Below, piece after piece: positions 51,193 through 60,343 of a DNA stretch of 64,000 bases. Positions within the stretch are counted from its first letter, which is position 1. Every line of letters begins with the position of its first letter. A model generated the notes under the pieces. That model did not search any database. It was not told the origin of the DNA and saw only the letters and a list, made by a program, of their open reading frames with translations. Origin of the DNA: an uncultured Planctomycetota bacterium (lineage in GTDB: Bacteria > Planctomycetota > Phycisphaerae > SM23-33); NCBI GenBank assembly GCA_903892515.1, contig CAITIS010000001.1, positions 157,562-221,561 on the forward strand. The letters run 5' to 3'. A program made the translations under genes and the position numbers.

Positions 51193-52197
51193 TCAGGCCT
51201 TGCGCTTCATCCGGGTCGGGCGCTTCTTGCCAAGGTCAGCTATGCCCGTCAACGAGATGATGCGGGAGCGAAAGTCCGAGTATTCCTCGCCACAGGCGGA
51301 TTTGAGGTCGCTCAAAAGGTAGAACCTGTTCATAGAGGGCGATTCCTGTCGCGCCGTTTCAGGCGCCAACGCGACGTTGATGATCGACCAGCATTCGGAA
51401 AACCCGAGGCGTCTGGCGTTAATATGGCTCTTCTCGGCTTCCCCGAGCCTGTTGTGGATATTGGAGTAGTCAGTCCCGGCCTTGATCTCGATGGCGATTA
51501 TGTTTCGGAATCCTCCGGTTGGCATCTTTTCTTTGATGACGATATCCGGGTCAGCTGCGAATTCGATGAGAACATCCCGACCCGCCGCGTTGCGCAGGGC
51601 AATCACGTTCGGCGACGAGTCCGCAATGTTTGGCTCCACGACGTTCTTGATGATGTCGAAGACAGACACCACTCCCTGTGTGCCAATCGTGACGTTGGCC
51701 GCGCCCCGGAGTTGGGCACCAAGGGTCATCAGGGCCAAGTCGCGGAACAGTTGAACATCGACCGCTTTGCCGGGCAGGTGGTTTAACAGATACGATCCAC
51801 AACTGCAAAACTGCTGAGATAACTGCCCGAGATTCTCCTGCGCCGTTTTCGAGAGGACGCCCCTGTCTTCCATGCTCCTGAACCCAGGCGTGCCCAACGT
51901 AGAGGAGTAGAACGCTTTCTGACTGTAGCCAAGCAGCAGGCGATAGTATCCCAGCAGCCTGGGGTTGGCTGTCAAAACAACGGGCACCGCAAACACAATC
52001 TCCCCACGAATGCCATTCTTGGCCAACGTCCTCAGGTCGGCAGGCGCGACGTAGGCGGCAAGTTACCTGTCAATATCCGGAACATGAAGACCACCCACCG
52101 TCGTTGCCAGCGCTTCGGGCAGAAAGAGGCGGCGAAGGCTATCGAGCTTCTCTGCAAAGGATACCTGAAGATCTGGAACAGGAATGACGATTCGCAT
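51193..52197 (-). pseudogene. XcyI-family restriction endonuclease, interrupted by a nonsense codon
   Basis: Read through, the gene encodes ~334 residues, about the length expected for XcyI (recognition CCCGGG). MRIVIPVPDLQVSFAEKLDSL starts at 52197, the frame stops at TAA (52063-52065), and it continues in the same frame with LAAYVAPADLRTLAKNGIRG. The larger downstream part (GYYRLLLGYSQKAFYSS, LIEFAADPDIVIKEKMPTGG, IAIEIKAGTDYSNIHNRLGEAEKSH) includes a PD-(D/E)XK-like D...E-x-K site in DPDIVI and IEIKAG. A single CAA-to-TAA change would explain the stop. A 277-residue product from a downstream ATG is possible but would lack the N-terminal 45 residues. Confidence 0.7.
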
Positions 52198-53071
52198 TTG
52201 GATTAGTGTCCCCGAGACAGATGATATCTGGCGAAGCAAGGCCCAGCCTCGTTCGCGCAATCTCTATGTATTGCGGATGCAGTTCAATGCCAACAAATCT
52301 CCTCCCGAGCCGATGGGCGCTTATCCCGACCGTTCCCGAGCCGAAGAACGGGTCAAGCACCCAGTCGCCCGGCTTGGTCGAGGCCAGAACGCAGGGGTCA
52401 ACCAAGGCGGGCGGAAACGCTGCAAAATGAACCCCCGAAGGCTGGGTGTTTATGCTCCAGACGCTTCGCTTGTTCCGCTTCTTGCCTGCTTTCGTTCTTT
52501 CAGCGATCGCATCTCCGTCGTACAGGTACTTCTCCGATTTGGTCAACATGAAAACGTATTCATGCGACCTGGATGGGCGGTCTTTCACGCTCTCTGGCAT
52601 TGCATTCGGCTTTTGCCAGATGATATCGCTCCGCAGATACCAACCACTCAACTGCAGCGCAAAGGCCAGCCTCCAAGGAAGCCCAAGAAGATCCTTGGGC
52701 TTCAATCCTCGCGGTGTAGTTGGCCGAACCGACATGGCACGGGCGGGATTCTTTTTGTCTGGCGCGCGCCACGTGCGGTTTCCGCTTGTGTAGCCATCGC
52801 CGAGATTCAGCCACAAAGTGCCATCTGATCTTAGAACCCGGTGGACCTCGGAAAAGATACTTACGAGCTTTGCCACAAATTCGGTCGGAGTCGATTCCAG
52901 GCCGATTTGATCCTCGATCCCGTAATCACGCAGGCCCCAGTAAGGCGGCGAAGTGACCGCGCATTGGATCGAGCCCGGTGGAAGGAGTCTCAGCGCTTCC
53001 AAAGCCCCGCCCTGAACCATGAAGGATCGGCCGTCGCTCAGACTGGGCAGTACTTGGTTGGTGCTGATCAT
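52139..53071 (-). CDS. DNA (cytosine-N4)-type methyltransferase of the R-M island
   Basis: 310 residues from the ATG at 53071. Catalytic motif IV TSPPYWGLRDYG (Ser41-Pro-Pro-Tyr44) comes before the SAM motif I DPFFGSGTVG (~240), which is the beta-class order of N4-cytosine methyltransferases. LKPKDLLGLPWRLAFALQLSGWYLRSDIIWQKPN is a target-side region common to these enzymes. It lies directly upstream of, and overlaps by 59 nt, the XcyI-like nuclease gene, so its likely target is CCCGGG. All motifs are intact, so methylation may persist although the nuclease is broken. Sampled G+C is ~52-55%, well below neighbouring genes. Confidence 0.88.
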   Translation of the reverse strand: MISTNQVLPSLSDGRSFMVQGGALEALRLLPPGSIQCAVTSPPYWGLRDYGIEDQIGLESTPTEFVAKLVSIFSEVHRVLRSDGTLWLNLGDGYTSGNRTWRAPDKKNPARAMSVRPTTPRGLKPKDLLGLPWRLAFALQLSGWYLRSDIIWQKPNAMPESVKDRPSRSHEYVFMLTKSEKYLYDGDAIAERTKAGKKRNKRSVWSINTQPSGVHFAAFPPALVDPCVLASTKPGDWVLDPFFGSGTVGISAHRLGRRFVGIELHPQYIEIARTRLGLASPDIICLGDTNPNANRHSCSRSSGILCREAR

Positions 53072-53130
53072 GCCCTTGAAGTTTAGCGTCTTCTCCAAGC
53101 ACGAGGAAGCCCCGAAATCCGTGCCGTGAC

Positions 53131-54708
53131 TTAAGTTTCTTTCCGCCACGCCAGCGCACCGGTTGGGCAGGCGTCGATGCACTCGCCGGCGGACTCGCCC
53201 AGGGCGGTGGCCATGTCCACGCCGGAGGCCGGCTGGACGCGGACGCCAAAGCCCCTGCCGATGAACGCCGGCCCGTTGGCTCGGCCGTCGCGTGCGGCGA
53301 TCTGAACGCACAGCCCGCAGGCAATGCACTTGCCGCTTTCGTACACGATGGTCGCGTCGGCCTGCTGTTCGAAGCGCCGGCGCGGCGAGCCGAAATGAAC
53401 GGCCGAAGCGCGGTACTGCGCTGAATACAACCGCAGCCGGCAGTCGCGCTTGTCGCGGCAATCGCAGTACAGACAGCGAGCGGCTTCCTGAGGCAACTCG
53501 TTCGCCGCCAGCGGCCGGGACGGGTCCTTGATATGGGCCACGCGCGCCTCGCCAGGGCACAGCTCCAGGAAGCGTTCCATCTCGCCTTCCTGCAAGTGTC
53601 CCATGTGAATACTGAACGGCTTGAGCGGCGGCGTGGCCCCGGCCAGGTGGGCATCAATCTTCCTGGCCAGCGACCGACCCGCCCCGACGCAATGAACGAG
53701 GTACTTGGGCGCCCGCTCCGCCTGAAATACTCCACCGGCCTCGTCGACCTGCGCATCGGCCGGCAACGTGTCGTCGGCGAGCAGGAGTGCATCGCACGCC
53801 GCGCGAATGGCCGCGACGTCCACCGCCGGATGGGGCTGCGCGTCCACTTCAATGCCGAGCGCCGTCAATTGCGCCAAGTCGCCTTCGAGCTGCGCGGCCG
53901 CCTGCGGATGGGCTGCGAGAATCTCCGTCGCCAGCGGCCGTCCGCGCGTCAGGAGCGTCACACGCTGCCCGCTCAGCGCCAGGTAATACGCCGCTGACAC
54001 CGCCACCGCGGAAGCACCCATGACGCAGACGTGCTTACCAACGCAGACGTGATTGCCAACGCGGACGTGCTTGCCTTGAACGTGCTCGATAGCGACAGCG
54101 CCGTTTGCGGCAGAACTGCCACAGTCGAGGGCGGCTGTGCTACGCGCCGAGGAAGCACCGCCGCTTGCGGCGTCGCCGGGCGCCGCACTCAGCGCCTCAT
54201 GCACGCGGCGGATCGCCAGTGGCGCGTCGTGCCGGCCACGGCGACAAGCCTTCTCGCAGAATCCCGGGCAGAACGCCCCGAGCGTGCGGGCGAAGGCCAG
54301 ATCGTGCGAGACTATGCTGCGGGCCTGGCCCATCTGGCCCTGCTGGACCGCCCGCAGCATGGCGGGCACATCCAATCCGGCGGGGCAGGCCAATTCGCAC
54401 GGCCCTGCGCAGTCGCCGACGTGGTCGCTCAGCAGTAATTCCAGTGCGGTCCGCCGGGCCGATTGCACGTCGGCTGACGAACAATCGACGCTCATGCCCT
54501 CCTGCACCTTTGTGGCGCAGGAGGGCACAAAGCCATTGCGGCCGGCGATGCCCACCACGCACACATAGCAGGACGTGCACGGCGCCAGGCCGCGATGATA
54601 GCACAGGCTGGGAATCGCGATTCCCGCCACTTCGGCCGCTTGCAGGATCGTCAGGCCGGCCTCGACTTCCATCGTCCGGCCATCAAGTTGTATGCGAACA
54701 GTTGCCAT
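53131..54708 (-). CDS. NuoG/HoxU-like iron-sulfur protein with GltD-like middle
   Basis: 525 residues, last gene of the electron-transfer operon, 90 bp after the NuoEF fusion. An N-terminal [2Fe-2S] ferredoxin has Cys36-x10-Cys47-x2-Cys50-x13-Cys64. Next is a GltD-type helical region with GDCAGPCELACPAGLDVPAMLRAV and GAFCPGFCEKACRRG (two clusters in GltD-type proteins). The following Rossmann segment is degenerate: MGASAVAVSAAYYLALSGQRVTLL lacks the GxGxxG glycines and the NADPH half is largely missing. The C-terminus has CLYCDCRDKRDCRLRLYS, CIACGLCVQIA and CIDACPTGAL. A likely electron-wiring subunit for the NuoEF protein, with no hydrogenase or molybdenum domain. Confidence 0.82.
   Translation of the reverse strand: MATVRIQLDGRTMEVEAGLTILQAAEVAGIAIPSLCYHRGLAPCTSCYVCVVGIAGRNGFVPSCATKVQEGMSVDCSSADVQSARRTALELLLSDHVGDCAGPCELACPAGLDVPAMLRAVQQGQMGQARSIVSHDLAFARTLGAFCPGFCEKACRRGRHDAPLAIRRVHEALSAAPGDAASGGASSARSTAALDCGSSAANGAVAIEHVQGKHVRVGNHVCVGKHVCVMGASAVAVSAAYYLALSGQRVTLLTRGRPLATEILAAHPQAAAQLEGDLAQLTALGIEVDAQPHPAVDVAAIRAACDALLLADDTLPADAQVDEAGGVFQAERAPKYLVHCVGAGRSLARKIDAHLAGATPPLKPFSIHMGHLQEGEMERFLELCPGEARVAHIKDPSRPLAANELPQEAARCLYCDCRDKRDCRLRLYSAQYRASAVHFGSPRRRFEQQADATIVYESGKCIACGLCVQIAARDGRANGPAFIGRGFGVRVQPASGVDMATALGESAGECIDACPTGALAWRKET
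54022..54075. repeat. Three 18-bp tandem units inside the NuoG-like gene
   Basis: ACGCAGACGTGCTTACCA, ACGCAGACGTGATTGCCA and ACGCGGACGTGCTTGCCT encode HVRVGN-HVCVGK-HVCV-type units directly before the degenerate Rossmann segment. A CACAGTCGAGGGCGGCTGTG copy lies 45 bp further on, also in frame. Confidence 0.85.
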
Positions 54709-54798
54709 TACTCTCTCTTAACCGTGCTCCCAGCCGCAATGGGCTTCTTTACCCCTCTCCCTCAGGGAGAGGAGTAAATGCCGCCTTCAATGCCGCCG

Positions 54799-57255
54799 CT
54801 ACTCCACCACGATCGCGTCGCTGGGGCAGACCTGCCGGCACGTGTCGCAGCGCGTGCATTTCGCCTGGTCGATCTCGTGCTGCTCGTAAGGCCGGAACGC
54901 AATCGCGTCGGCGGGGCAGGCCTGGGCGCAGCGCGTGCAGCCAATGCATTTGTCCGTGACGCGGTAATGCACCAGTTCGCGACATCGGCCGGCGGGGCAT
55001 TTGCCCTGCAGGTGCAGTTCGTACTCGGCGCGGAAGTGGCGCAGCGTCGAGAGCACCGGGTTGGGGGCCGTGCGTCCCAGGCCGCACAGGCTGCCGCGCT
55101 GCACCAGCGTGCCCAGCCGCTCCAGTTCTTCCAGGTCGCCGGCCTTGCCGTGGCCACGGCAGATGCGCTCTAAAATGTCCAGCATCCGCCGCGTGCCGAC
55201 GCGGCAGAAGGTGCACCGTCCGCACGATTGGTCCTGCGTGAATTCCAGGAAGTAGCGGGCCATCTCGACCATGCAGTCGGTGTCGTCCAGCACGACCAGG
55301 CCGCCTGAGCCCATGATCGCCCCGGCCGCCGTCAGGGCTTCGTAATCCACCGGCGTGTCGCACAGCCACTCGGGCACACAGCCGCCGGAGGGCCCGCCGA
55401 TCTGCACGGCCTTGAGCTGCCGCCCGCCCGCGATGCCGCCGCCGATCTCCTCTACGATCCGCCGCACGCTCATGCCCATGCTCACTTCAACCAGCCCGCC
55501 GCGCGCGACCTTGCCCGCCAGGGCGAAGACCTTCGTGCCGCGACTGCCCTGGACTTTGTCGCCCGACGCCGCCGATGCCACGTCTGGCCGCGTGCCCAGG
55601 GCGGCAAAGGCATCCGGGCCGTGGCGGAAGATCCACGGGAGCATGGCGAACGTCTCGGCATTGTTGACCAACGTTGGCCTGCCGTTCAGGCCGGATTCAG
55701 CCGGGAAAGGCGGGCGCAGCCGCGGCATGCCGCGCTGGCCATGCATGGAGGCGATCAAGGCCGTCTCTTCACCGCAGACAAAAGCACCGGCGCCCTGGAA
55801 GATCTCAAACTCTCGCGCCAGCCCATCAGCCTGCAAGCGCTGCCACAGTTCGTGCCCGCGCAGCCGCGCGATGGCTGCGGCGATTCGCTCGACCGCCAAC
55901 GGATACTCGGCCCGGATATAGAAGTAACCTTTGCTCGCGCCCACGGCGTGGGCTGCAATCAGCATGCCCTCGATGATGCGGTAGGGGTAGCTCTCCAGCA
56001 GCATGCGGTCCATGAATGCGCCGGGGTCGCCCTCGTCGCCGTTGCAGATCAGGAACTTCTCGCTGCCCGCGGCGTTGCGGACGATTTGCCATTTTTCGCC
56101 GGTGGCAAAACCCGCCCCGCCTCTGCCGCGCAGGCCGCTGCGTTTCACCGTCTCGATGGTCTGCTGTGGGGTCTGGCCGGCCGCCTGCCGCAGGGCCGTA
56201 AAGCCGCCGCGGGCGATGTACTCTTTCAGGTCCAGCGGGTCGATCTGCCCGCAATGTTCGGTGGCCACGTGGTGCTGACAGGCAAGGAAGTCGCGCACCG
56301 GCTCGTCGCGATGATGAATACTGAAGCGTTCCACGTCGGGCGCCTCGTCGGTCAGCAGCCGTTCGATGCGCTGGCCGATGGCGGCCCGGCCGCGGCGGAG
56401 CAGGCCCTTGGGTGCGAAGTGCCGGCGCAGGATGGCCGCGACATCTTCGGCCTGCACGCGTGCATACAAGGCCGCCTCCTGCCCTGCCGGGAGAATCTCC
56501 AGCAGCGGCGTCTGATGGCACATGCCTACGCAGCCAACGGTTTTGACGCGCACGTCGATGCCAAGCTGGGCCACGGCCTCGTCCAGCGCGTCGCGCACCC
56601 TGCCGCTGCCCTTGGCCAGGCAGCACGAGCCCAGGCCTATGCGCACCTCGCCGGCCGATCCGCCCTGCTCGCGCGGTGCGGACTTTTCTCCCGCGCGCGA
56701 TTCCATGAGCCGCGCAAAGTCGCGGAACATCGGCGCCACGCTTTGCGGCGTGAGGTGGCCATACGTCACGTTGTCGATCTGCACCACCGGCGCCAGCGTG
56801 CAGCAGCCCAGGCAGGCGACCTTTTGCAGCGTGAACTGCCGGGCCAGATCCGTCTCCTGGCCGTGGGCGAGATTCAGGTGCCGCTCGACCGCTTCATGCA
56901 CGGCTTGGGCGCCTTTGACGTGGCAGGCGGTGCCGTCGCAGATTCGCACCATGTGCTGCCCGCAAGGCCGGCGGCGGAACTGGGTATAGAAGCTCGCCAC
57001 GCCCTCGATCTGCGCGGGCGTCAAGTCGCTCACTTCCGCCAGGCGGGCCAGCGTCCCATCGCTCAGGTAGCCGAAGTGCTCCTGGATCGCCTGCAAAAGC
57101 GGAATGCAATGCCGGCTCTCCCGGCCAATTCGCGCCACGGCGTCGTCGACGAAATGCAGGTCAACCGCCGCCTGGGAAGCTAAGCGCAGCGTCGCCTGAG
57201 AATCTCCCGATTCCGGATTCCAAGTTCCCGTGTTGTTTGTTTCGCGTTCGCTCAC
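54799..57255 (-). CDS. NuoE-ferredoxin-NuoF fusion, NAD(H)-linked flavo-iron-sulfur protein
   Basis: 818 residues from a GTG at 57255 that overlaps the preceding stop (GTGA). Order: NuoE-like thioredoxin-fold [2Fe-2S] domain (~20-185; CDGTACHVKGA, VACLGCCTLAPVVQID); a second thioredoxin-fold ferredoxin (~200-290; GSCCLAKGSG, VGCVGMCHQTPLLEI); NuoF with GLRGRGGAGFATGEKW and the FMN/NAD loop CNGDEGDPGAFMDRMLLE; SLBB; a [4Fe-4S] motif SCGRCTFCRVGTRRM; and a C-terminal 2x[4Fe-4S] ferredoxin (CIGCTRCAQACPADAI, CTRCDTCRQVCPSDAI). This is the architecture of HydB-type subunits in NAD-dependent, often electron-bifurcating, enzymes. No hydrogenase subunit is encoded here, so its partner is the adjacent NuoG-like protein or membrane ferredoxins. 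Confidence 0.9.
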   Translation of the reverse strand: MSERETNNTGTWNPESGDSQATLRLASQAAVDLHFVDDAVARIGRESRHCIPLLQAIQEHFGYLSDGTLARLAEVSDLTPAQIEGVASFYTQFRRRPCGQHMVRICDGTACHVKGAQAVHEAVERHLNLAHGQETDLARQFTLQKVACLGCCTLAPVVQIDNVTYGHLTPQSVAPMFRDFARLMESRAGEKSAPREQGGSAGEVRIGLGSCCLAKGSGRVRDALDEAVAQLGIDVRVKTVGCVGMCHQTPLLEILPAGQEAALYARVQAEDVAAILRRHFAPKGLLRRGRAAIGQRIERLLTDEAPDVERFSIHHRDEPVRDFLACQHHVATEHCGQIDPLDLKEYIARGGFTALRQAAGQTPQQTIETVKRSGLRGRGGAGFATGEKWQIVRNAAGSEKFLICNGDEGDPGAFMDRMLLESYPYRIIEGMLIAAHAVGASKGYFYIRAEYPLAVERIAAAIARLRGHELWQRLQADGLAREFEIFQGAGAFVCGEETALIASMHGQRGMPRLRPPFPAESGLNGRPTLVNNAETFAMLPWIFRHGPDAFAALGTRPDVASAASGDKVQGSRGTKVFALAGKVARGGLVEVSMGMSVRRIVEEIGGGIAGGRQLKAVQIGGPSGGCVPEWLCDTPVDYEALTAAGAIMGSGGLVVLDDTDCMVEMARYFLEFTQDQSCGRCTFCRVGTRRMLDILERICRGHGKAGDLEELERLGTLVQRGSLCGLGRTAPNPVLSTLRHFRAEYELHLQGKCPAGRCRELVHYRVTDKCIGCTRCAQACPADAIAFRPYEQHEIDQAKCTRCDTCRQVCPSDAIVVE

Positions 57256-58997
57256 TTCGTACCAATGCACCAGAGATTCTTTTCCGTGCGAATGAAGATT
57301 CGCCCAGAGGCGACGGCCGGACTGGCCTTGCAGCTTTCGTTCAGGTTGCAGCGGCGGATTTCCTCAAAGCCCTCGCCCCAGCGAACGATGACCATCGTGC
57401 CGTCCTTGGCCAGCAGGTACAACTTGTCACCCGCCAGCACCGGCGAGGGCCGGAAGACCAGGTCGTCCAGTTGCTTCTCCGCGGCGACCTTGCCGGCGTC
57501 CGGGCCGGTGCAGCGATAGTACGTCAGCCGTCCCCCGCTGGTGGTCAGCAGCAGCAACTTGCCGTCGGAGATGGGGCTGACCACGTCGGGCAGGCCGTCC
57601 TCCGCCGACCAGGCCACGTGCGTCCTGGTCACGTCGCCCTGGCCGTCGGGCTTGATCGCCGCCAGCTTGGATCCGGCGTTGACGACGTAGACCAAGCCGC
57701 CGGCGTAGATGGGCGAGGGCGCGACGTCGGGGCTCAGCAACTCGGCCCGCCACAACTCCTTGCCGGTTTGGGCAGCGTACGAGATCACCCACGGCGTGGC
57801 CACAGTGATGCACTGATCGCCGGTGGGCGTGGCGGCGATGATCGGGCTGGCCCAGGAGCCCCCCACAGGCCGCTTGGTCTCCCACACAGGCAGGCCGGTG
57901 AGCAGGTTGAAAGCGGCGATGCGGCTCTTGTTGTCTTCAGGCCCCGCGCCCTCATCCAGCAGCACGATCAGCAGGTCCTTGTAGATCGTCAGCGAGGACG
58001 CGTAGCCATACGTGCTGTCGAGGGGCCCCAAGCTCCGCGTCCACAGCAGGTGGCCGTCGAGATCGTAGCAGCCCAGGTCGCCCGTGGCGAAAATGGTCGC
58101 GACCACCCGGCCATCGGTGGCGGGCGTGGGGGCGGCAAAGCCCGTGTCTTCCATCACTTCCACGGCTTGGCGCTGGCTGGTAGGCACTTCCTGCTGCCAG
58201 AGCAACTTGCCACTGTCGGCGTCGAAGCAGTACGCCTGAGGGCTGCTCTTGCTGGCAGCGGTGAGAAACACCTTCTTGCCCCAGATGACCGGCGAACTGG
58301 CGCCCTCCAATTCCAGCGGCGTCTTCCACAAGATGTTCTTACCCGTAGCGCCGTCCCAGTCGTCGGGCAGGTCCGTCAGCGGCGAAATGCCCGAGCCATC
58401 AGGCCCACGGAAGCGCGACCAGTTGGCGGCCAGTTCCGCGGCACTGGGCGCAGCGGCCAGGGGAGCTTTGGCGGTCTCAATCGGCGCGGCACGCTGCGTA
58501 CTGAGGAAGTTCGCCGCCACGGCCACCGCCAGCAGGCCGCAGGTGGCCAGGCCCAGCACGTTCCGCAACACCAGCGCCGACTTCAGCCGTCGGGTCGGTT
58601 CCGGTTCCTGCGCGGGCTTGGCCGGGGCGATGCCGATCGCCAGCGATTGGTGCAGCAGCGTCGCCAGCACAGCCAGCTCCGCCAGCAGGAGATACCCGCC
58701 CCAAAGCTGCTGCTGCCGCAGCGAAAAGTACTGTTGCCGCAGGTCGAGGTCAGCTTGACGAATGTGCGGGATCATCGCCTCGGCGGCCTGGGGATCCTTG
58801 GTGGCCGCGAGCTGCTTCTTCAGCTCGGCCATGGCGGACGACGACGCCGGCCAGTGGCGGTCGAGCTGCGTGCGATTCTGCCACAACAGCCCCGCCGTCA
58901 GCAGCACCAGAGCGGCCATGGGCGCGCACACCCATAGCCCTGCCTGGCGCGGGCGATTCGATGAAGGTGCCGTGCGTAAAACGCTGGCCTGCGTCAT
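57252..58997 (-). CDS. Membrane-anchored PQQ-like beta-propeller protein 2
   Basis: 581 residues, ATG overlapping the preceding stop (ATGA). Three N-terminal hydrophobic helices (~24-42, ~100-122 and ~147-170) precede WSRFRGPDGSGISPLTDLP and a beta-propeller (~195-575). The blades carry Trp-docking repeats: AYCFDADSGKLLWQQEV, CYDLDGHLLWTRSL, IAAFNLLTGLPVWETK and ISYAAQTGKELWRAEL. The WxQFRGP-like opening is typical of planctomycete PQQ-like propellers; the residues that bind PQQ and Ca in dehydrogenases are not evident. It faces the periplasm and may act as docking platform or regulator for the exported ferredoxins. Confidence 0.82.
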   Translation of the reverse strand: MTQASVLRTAPSSNRPRQAGLWVCAPMAALVLLTAGLLWQNRTQLDRHWPASSSAMAELKKQLAATKDPQAAEAMIPHIRQADLDLRQQYFSLRQQQLWGGYLLLAELAVLATLLHQSLAIGIAPAKPAQEPEPTRRLKSALVLRNVLGLATCGLLAVAVAANFLSTQRAAPIETAKAPLAAAPSAAELAANWSRFRGPDGSGISPLTDLPDDWDGATGKNILWKTPLELEGASSPVIWGKKVFLTAASKSSPQAYCFDADSGKLLWQQEVPTSQRQAVEVMEDTGFAAPTPATDGRVVATIFATGDLGCYDLDGHLLWTRSLGPLDSTYGYASSLTIYKDLLIVLLDEGAGPEDNKSRIAAFNLLTGLPVWETKRPVGGSWASPIIAATPTGDQCITVATPWVISYAAQTGKELWRAELLSPDVAPSPIYAGGLVYVVNAGSKLAAIKPDGQGDVTRTHVAWSAEDGLPDVVSPISDGKLLLLTTSGGRLTYYRCTGPDAGKVAAEKQLDDLVFRPSPVLAGDKLYLLAKDGTMVIVRWGEGFEEIRRCNLNESCKASPAVASGRIFIRTEKNLWCIGTK

Positions 58998-60343
58998 TGC
59001 ACCCTCCCGATCCGCTTGAGTCGCTGGAGTTCGATGGGGCAGTACCGGAAGCATCGGCCACAGGAAACGCACGCGGACTTATCGATGGTGTAATCCAGCC
59101 GGCGCCGGCGCAGCGAGCGCGCCAGCAGCTTGACCCACAGCACCAGGCCAAACAGCCCGCCGGCGATGGCCATGGCGTCGCGCAGATGCGACTGGAGCAC
59201 GGCCGCCCGCTCCATCATCTGGCCCGGCGAGAGGCCCGACCCGAGCATGGCGTCGAACTCCGGCGAGTTGCCGCCTTGGGCGACGACGCGGGCGTCGTGC
59301 ACTGCTGGGTGCAGACTGGCCAGCGCGGGGGCAAAACGCGTTGCCGCCCAGGCCATGGCCGCCACCAGCAGCGGCAGCAGCGCCAGCACGAGCACCAGCG
59401 AGGCCTTGCCCGCCAGCCGCGAGGACGCGGGCAGTTCGGGTGTCGGCGGCCGGATGGCGTCGATCGGGCACGCTTTCTCGCATAGCCGGCAGCGGACGCA
59501 CTCTGCCGGGGTGACCGTGCAATGCCGATACGAAATCACCGACAGTGGCGACAGGATCGCGCCGTAGGGGCACAGGAAGCGACAGTATGGCCGGGCGATT
59601 ACCGTGCAGATCGCCAGCACCGCCAAGCCCGCCAGCGTGACCGCCCCGCTGACCTCGGCCGATGGGACCGCGACTAGCCACGAAGGCATGGGCTGGTGCG
59701 TGACGGGCCAGGCCGCCTGCACCACCGCCAGCACGGCTGAGTGGCCGGCGCGGAATAGCCCGACGAACGGGTCGAGCCGGCAGATGATGAATTGTCCGCC
59801 GATGGCCGCTAAAGCCGACGCCGTCAGCAGGTACGCAAACGGCAGCATGCCCAGCGGTTGGGCCAGCCATTGCGGCACGCGCAGCGGCTTGATGAGCAGC
59901 AGGTCCTGAATGGCCCCCAGCGGACAGGCTGCGCCGCAGAACGCCCGCCCCACCACCAGCGCCGTCGCCAGCGGCAAGAGCACGTACACCAGTAGCGGCA
60001 GGGATAGAAACACATCGCTGAGCGTCAGGCCGGCCGAGACATTCTGGATGGCCCCCACCGGACAGATGCAGCCGGCGCGGACAAACCCGAAGTACGCCAG
60101 CGCCGCCAGCGACAATATCACCAGCCCGCGCCGCGAGCGTCGCACCAGGGCGAAATACCCCGCCCCACCCAGCGTCGCCGCCAGCAGCGCCACATCCAGC
60201 CACGACACGCCCCAGCGCGCCGGCATGGGCGTGGCGGTTGTCGGCAATACGTGCGAAGAGAAGTCCGGCGGCGGGAATCGCTCCACCGCGCCGGCGAACT
60301 GAGCGGCCGCAAGCAGCACAAATATAGCCAGGCCGCGCCGCAT
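58994..60343 (-). CDS. NapH/NosR-type membrane polyferredoxin
   Basis: 449 residues; ATG overlaps the preceding stop by one base (TGATG). N-terminal signal-like helix MRRGLAIFVLLAAAQFAGA, then multiple membrane helices with two conserved CxxxCP loops (AGCICPVGAIQN and AFCGAACPLGAIQD), as in NapH, NosR and RdxA. A third, RPYCRFLCPYGAILSPLS, is followed by a [4Fe-4S] motif CVRCRLCEKACPIDAI, and the C-terminus carries CVSCGRCFRYCPIELQRL. Proteins of this kind exchange electrons between the quinone pool or cytoplasmic donors and exported redox proteins. It is the membrane hub of the operon. Confidence 0.9.
   Translation of the reverse strand: MRRGLAIFVLLAAAQFAGAVERFPPPDFSSHVLPTTATPMPARWGVSWLDVALLAATLGGAGYFALVRRSRRGLVILSLAALAYFGFVRAGCICPVGAIQNVSAGLTLSDVFLSLPLLVYVLLPLATALVVGRAFCGAACPLGAIQDLLLIKPLRVPQWLAQPLGMLPFAYLLTASALAAIGGQFIICRLDPFVGLFRAGHSAVLAVVQAAWPVTHQPMPSWLVAVPSAEVSGAVTLAGLAVLAICTVIARPYCRFLCPYGAILSPLSVISYRHCTVTPAECVRCRLCEKACPIDAIRPPTPELPASSRLAGKASLVLVLALLPLLVAAMAWAATRFAPALASLHPAVHDARVVAQGGNSPEFDAMLGSGLSPGQMMERAAVLQSHLRDAMAIAGGLFGLVLWVKLLARSLRRRRLDYTIDKSACVSCGRCFRYCPIELQRLKRIGRVQ

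Noticed and set aside
53131..53560. N-terminal extension of the DNA methyltransferase
   Set aside because: The extra residues are the antisense of the NuoG-like gene; the methyltransferase fold starts at 53071.
53131..57255. Electron-bifurcating [FeFe]-hydrogenase
   Set aside because: HydB-like and NuoG-like proteins are present, but no H-cluster domain or maturation genes are in the window.
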